From assembly GCA_028583685.1 (NCBI GenBank), contig JAMXIF010001194.1, positions 3,233,521-3,297,520 of the forward strand: a stretch of 64,000 nucleotides of DNA. Direction: 5' to 3'. Below are positions 60,096-64,000 of this stretch, in pieces. The notes below the pieces were generated by a model, which was given only the letters and a program-made list of their open reading frames with translations, did not search any database and was not told the origin of the DNA. Made by a program: the position numbers and the translations under genes. Position 1 is the first letter of the stretch. Every line of letters starts with the position of its first letter. This DNA is from Petaurus breviceps papuanus. Its lineage: Eukaryota > Chordata > Mammalia > Diprotodontia > Petauridae.

Positions 60096-60329
60096 AGCCC
60101 CTGGTGGTCCTGGCTCCCACCAAGCTCTCTCAGGACTAGAATTTGGTATCCTTATTCAACTCAGCTGCTCCCATATCTGCCTGAGAGAAATAAAAGCAAT
60201 TTCTCTTTACTATGCTAACTGAGAATCAGTGTGACCAGTTATGTTACAATGGACAGCAATTTATCCTGTTCGCCGCTGAAAATCTTCTGCTATTAAGGGA
60301 AGGAAGGAATGACTCTACACTCAGAGGGT

Positions 60330-60660
60330 CCTTTGCTGAAGGTTGGGAATGAAAAGATCTGGGTTCCAGTCCTGTAACCGTGAGGCCACTTCACCTTTCA
60401 ATGCCTTAGTTTTCTCATCTGCAAAATGGGCACAATAAGATATACTGTATCTACTTCACAGGGTTTATTTGTAAACAAAATATACCAAGTTTTAGGGCTT
60501 CAGACCAATGAGGCGGTGAGAGCTAGAGCCCCAGCTTCCTAGGTAGAAGATAAAAGGGGTGCGGTGGGACAGTGACATTTAGGGGAATCTATGAGGTTAG
60601 GGTGAGAGGGCTGATTTAACTGCTCTCTAAAGTCCTTTCCAGCTATAAATCTTACAAGCA
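60330..60660 (+). mobile_element. MIR-type SINEs
   Basis: 60330-60480: GATCTGGGTTCCAGTCCTG, TTTTCTCATCTGCAAAATG. 60600-60660: a MIR end (TCTCTAAAGTCCTTTCCAGC). Confidence 0.75.
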
Positions 60661-61338
60661 GAGCTGAAGTTCCATATAAAAGTGAAAGATTATTATGTTC
60701 CTTCCACAGCCTGCCCTTGCTTACGGCTTTCCCAGAGTCCTCTCATTAAGCCTAGAGGGTACAGAAAGACTTTTTTGGCTACCTCTTGACATTCATGACC
60801 CGACCATCACCTTCCTCAAGGTTGCCCCAGGCGCGGTGTCCTTGCTCTCTCTCCACCCTCCCCACCATGTCCCCATCTTTCAGGATCCTATCTCCCCATC
60901 CCAGCTCTCTCCAGAGGCTTGGCCCAGCAGAGTCGTCTTTCTTCACCTTGTAACTTCATCTGTGTAGCATGGTGCTCCTGATGGCTGCTATCCACCCCTC
61001 CCTGGGTTAGAAGCTTTTGCTGGGGCATCATAGCTCGTAGCCCCAACCTCCCCCCGAAGAAGGGATTTGGGAAATGGGTTTTCATTCCAGCCCCTCAACC
61101 CTTGCAGTCTATCTTCCAGCTGCAGCAGATAAAGCATGGCCTACAAGACTATTCCTCTATGAAAGTGCTGGGATCCTATGAGACCATCCTATGAGGACAT
61201 ACAAAGAGGCTGTGAGGAATCTCATTCCTGGGCTCCCTCCACTCCCAAATTCCTCTAGGCTCACTTTCATGATATATAAGTCCAATCTACAATTAACCTC
61301 TTCCAGGAAATCTTTGATAACACCACTCTCACCCAGAT
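60661..61338. other. Single-copy stretch
   Basis: A possible L2 remnant at 61270-61330 (TAACCTCTTCCAGGAAATC). Otherwise nothing recognised. Confidence 0.35.
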
Positions 61339-61368
61339 CAACCAATTAATAGGAATTTATTTAAGAAA

Positions 61369-61384
61369 GAAACAAACATTTATT
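61369..61384 (+). repeat. 16-bp target site duplication, left
   Basis: GAAACAAACATTTATT, repeated exactly at 61554-61569. Confidence 0.95.
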
Positions 61385-61553
61385 TTATTTTTATTTTTTG
61401 CTTTTTGGAGGGGGGAGAGCAGGGCAGTTGGGGTCAAGTGACTTGCCCAAAGTCACACGGCTAGTAAGTGTTAAGTGTCTGAGGCGGAATTTGAACTCAG
61501 GTCCTCCTGACTCCAGGGCCGGTGCTCTATTCACTGTGCCACCTAGCCACCCC
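61385..61553 (-). mobile_element. Short-tailed CORE-SINE, recent insertion
   Basis: 169 bp reversed: T-rich end, GGGCAGTTGGGGTCAAGTGA, AAGTCACACGGCTAGTAAG, GAATTTGAACTCAGGTCC and CCACCTAGCCACCCC. Perfect 16-bp duplication. Confidence 0.95.
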
Positions 61554-61569
61554 GAAACAAACATTTATT
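61554..61569 (+). repeat. 16-bp target site duplication, right
   Basis: Exact match to 61369-61384. Confidence 0.95.
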
Positions 61570-61864
61570 AAATGCCTGCCGCACAGGCCAAGTACTATGC
61601 CAAGCACTTTACAAATATTATCTCCTTTCATCCTCACAACAACCCTGGGAAGTAAGTACTATCATTATTCCCATTTTACAGTTGAGGAAATTGAGGCAGA
61701 CAGATGTCAAGTGACTTGCCCCAGGTCACACAGTTCATGTCTGAGGCTGAATTTGAATTCAAGTCTTTCTGACCCTAAGCCCAGTCCTCTGTCTACCTAT
61801 GACCCATGCACCTATATAGGAATACATAAAATTGGACACTGCAAACATACCACAAACACATAGC

Positions 61865-62125
61865 TTTTATGGGCAGCTAGGTCATACAGTGGACAGAGCT
61901 CTGGGCCTGGAATCAAGAAGACTCTTCTTCCTGAGTTCAAATGGTTGTTCAAAAGTTCTGGCTTCAGATACTTCTTACCTCTGTCACCCTGGGCAAGTCC
62001 ATTAACTCTGTTTACCTCAGTTTCCTTGCTTGTAAAATGAGTTGGAGAAGGAAATGACAAACCACTCCAATATTTCTACCAAGTAAATCCCAAATGGGGT
62101 CATGAATAGTCAGACACAACTGGAC
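61865..62125 (+). mobile_element. RTE-tailed CORE-SINE
   Basis: GGGCAGCTAGGTCATACAGT, CTGAGTTCAAATGGTTG, GAGTTGGAGAAGGAAATGAC, CCCAAATGGGGTCATG and AGTCAGACACAACTGGAC. The middle has a small extra segment (GTTGTTCAAAAGTTCTGG). Confidence 0.9.
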
Positions 62126-62829
62126 AACAAAAACATACAAAACAGACAAGATAATATCAAGAGAAATCTTGGTTCAGGCCTCACTGGTGAGGCAATAAGG
62201 CAAACTCAAGAAATAAGGCTAAGCTACCTTATTAGCACACCAATGCAGCAAGCAGTTGTAATCAGCTGGCACCTGGCACAACATGCACAGCTTTTATAGG
62301 TGTGACTAAATTACTTCCATATGAGGGCAGAAAGATGTGATTGGTATCAGTTTGAGGAAATGGGTTTTATGTCACCTCAATGTTCTCCCCAAGTACACAC
62401 GCTCCAGGAGATTTCCATACCATTTCCTGCAGGCTGGCACCCAAAGGTCAAGCAAGGTTTCAACATGGTTTCATTTAGGCTAACTTTGCACAGCAACCTC
62501 TGATCTCATAGTACTCTGTACTCCTCATGTGCATTTACTATATTCTAATTTGTATTATGTATATCCATATTTACTGTCTTAGCTCTCTTCTTTTCCCCCC
62601 TCCGCAGGAACTGTGGTTCATCGACTCAGTTTAGCAGCCTTGGAGACATGAGACAAAATTGTCTAACCTGCAAGATTCCCCTTCAACTCTTCTCCTAAAT
62701 ATAGTTGACCTGAATCATGTGGAACACCAAGCAAATGGAATCCTGCTGGCCCAGTCTCAGTGATTCCTAGCTTCAGATCTGTGACCATCTTCAAAATATT
62801 AAATTCCCTAATACTGAGAGTAAACCTTT
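62126..62829. other. Unclassified stretch
   Basis: About 700 bases with no clear family. AT-rich part at 62530-62575. No domain in the open frames. Confidence 0.3.
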
Positions 62830-62910
62830 AAAAATCATAAGCTCATAGATTTAATGGTGAATGGGACAAGCCATCTAACCCAACCGTCACCTTACAGATG
62901 ATCATTGGTT
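62830..62910 (-). mobile_element. MIR fragment
   Basis: CATAAGCTCATAGATTTAAT, CATCTAACCCAACCGTC. Confidence 0.6.
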
Positions 62911-63123
62911 TTTATTCATTTAACAAGCTTGTATCATACACCCACTGTGGGTCAGGTGTTGTGCTAAGTACTAGGGATGTCAAGACAAAAATGAAATCAT
63001 CTTTGCCTTCAGGGAACTTTCATTCTATTGGAGAAAATAGCATGTACGTAGAAAATTAAATGTGAAATATATAGCCAGTCAACATTTATTAAGGGCTTAC
63101 TATGTACCAGGCACTGTGTGGAG

Positions 63124-63321
63124 CAGGGGTATTTAACATGGGGTCCATGGACCATCATGGATAGATTTTAATTTAGATGGGAAAAAATTTCATCTTTATT
63201 TTTACTCATCTTTAACTGAAATTTAGTATGTCCTTCTATTATGAATTGTAAAAACATTATTCTTAAAGGGGGTCCTTAGGCCAAAGGTGACCCATGGCAC
63301 AAAAAGGGTTAAGCACTCCTG
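63124..63321 (+). mobile_element. hAT-like non-autonomous element, TTCTTAACC family
   Basis: 198 bp, CAGGGGTATTTAACATGGGG to GGTTAAGCACTCCTG. Flanks GTGTGGAG (63116-63123) and GTGTGGGG (63322-63329) agree at 7 of 8. Confidence 0.88.
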
Positions 63322-63329
63322 GTGTGGGG

Positions 63330-63425
63330 GGAGTTTTCTCATCTGGGAGTTCTTTATAACCCTGCTCCAAAAGGAAAAAAAATAAAGCATGAGTCTGGTT
63401 CCTATTCCAATATGAACTAATTTTC
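63330..63425 (+). mobile_element. Marsupial SINE, family C, 3' piece
   Basis: GAGTTTTCTCATCTGGGAGT and GTCTGGTTCCTATTCC match the 3' half of 16868-17130. Confidence 0.55.
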
Positions 63426-63552
63426 GTAGAAGGGCACTAGCAGCTTGGGCAGGGGAAATCATGATGGGCTTCTAGAAGGAGGGGGTGAGGGAAGATTGTA
63501 TTCTAGGTGGGAGGGAAGAGCCATAACAAAGGCAAAGAGATGGGAGGTGGAA

Positions 63553-63603
63553 TATATATATATATACACACACATATGTATACATACATACACATGTGTA
63601 TGT
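63553..63603 (+). repeat. (TA)n/(CA)n tract
   Basis: TATATATATATATACACACA followed by mixed CATATG units. Confidence 0.93.
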
Positions 63604-64000
63604 AAAACAGTAAGCAGGTCAGTATGGCTGGAATGTAGGGAATCTTACTCTCAGGGAGCTTATAATCACTTTAACAGTGGGGAAAACACTTGTATCCAAA
63701 TAATTTCACTATCAGGAAGAGTGAGGAAAATGTGAAGGACAAGGCTGGGCAAAGTGCTAGAAGATATTTGATGAGGGAGAGATCATTTTCAGCTAGGGAA
63801 GTCAAGGAAGGCTCCATGGAGTAAGCAGAATATGACTTAGACCTTGAAGGGAGGGAAAGACTTCAACAGATAAAAAATAAGTTTGGAAGGGTCCATTTGG
63901 GACTGAGAGACACCTTGATCTAAGGTTTATCTATCCTCTTTCCCTACCCCACCATAGTTAGAATTCCTAAACTTTAAACCTTTGAGTCAGAGGTAAGAGT

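Larger units (their letters stand above)
61340..61800 (-). mobile_element. MIR-type SINE split by a young SINE
   Basis: GAAACAAACATTTATT, then after the insert TTATTAAATGCCTGCCGC, CACTTTACAAATATTATCTC and GAATTTGAATTCAAGTC. Confidence 0.85.
62915..63900 (-). mobile_element. L2 3' region, more than one copy, with inserts
   Basis: 62915-63060 (TTAACAAGCTTGTATCATAC, CTTTGCCTTCAGGGAAC), 63078-63123 (CAACATTTATTAAGGGCTTA), then 63430-63900 (GGGCTTCTAGAAGGAGGG, GAGCCATAACAAAGGC, TTACTCTCAGGGAGCTTA). The hAT-like element and a family C piece lie between. Confidence 0.75.

Noticed and set aside
62126-62829. Possible further LTR
   Set aside because: No TG...CA borders, no duplication and no clear polyadenylation layout could be found.

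Overview
This window looks like non-coding, repeat-rich DNA from a marsupial (metatherian) mammal. I found no protein-coding gene, rRNA, tRNA, CRISPR array or bacterial feature that I can defend. The species group is inferred from the repeats. There are CORE-SINEs with a tRNA-like head (GGCAGCTAGGTGGCACAGTG) in two 3'-tail types. There are dense MIR copies (head, core and CTAAGGTCCCTTCCAGCTCT end) and very many L2 3' ends (TTGAGGGCAGGGACTGT ... CACATAGTAGG ... AATAAATG). A long L3/CR1 LINE and several families of short hAT-like DNA elements are also present. I recognised no L1. I cannot separate Australian from American marsupials by eye. Two 100-N assembly gaps lie at 11219-11318 and 39775-39874.

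Layout. 1-2790: MIR copies and one RTE-tailed SINE around single-copy DNA. 2790-6010: a decayed L3/CR1 LINE on the minus strand, broken up by a hAT-like element and SINEs, followed by an opposite-strand L3 fragment. 6200-11200: single-copy stretches (possible regulatory DNA near 7230-7350 and 7625-7745), a young SINE with an 18-bp target duplication at 8243-8416, microsatellites and L2. 11327-13075: a SINE, then a MIR split by a 1174-bp solo LTR (11833-13006) with a 5-bp duplication. 13.1-21 kb: L2, MIR and single-copy DNA, with a weak exon candidate at 13126-13332. 21-24.1 kb: an L2-type LINE endonuclease region (minus) carrying two SINEs and a Charlie-like hAT insertion, then a long L2 3' region (plus). 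24.4-32.2 kb: longer single-copy tracts, including a palindromic RFX X-box-like site (30810-30823) and an AT-rich homeodomain-site-like tract (31740-31900). 32.2-46.5 kb: MIR/L2 with 36-bp tandem arrays made from MIR ends, two SINEs with clean duplications, an inverted repeat pair (41349-41555 / 42565-42772) and a 418-bp TA-flanked inverted-repeat element (44943-45360). 46.5-64 kb: more MIR/L2, five further hAT-like insertions, a near-copy of a 40-bp segment 1.4 kb away (53551-53590 / 54952-54991), and CA-rich arrays.

The many short open frames do not behave like genes. Most sit in LINE 3' ends, SINEs, microsatellites or tandem arrays whose period is a multiple of three. The interest of the window lies in the nested insertion history, where many junctions with target duplications can be read directly, and in a few single-copy tracts that may be regulatory. 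All family assignments are from pattern memory, not a database search. Boundaries of old copies are good to about 10-20 bases. Those given with target duplications are exact.
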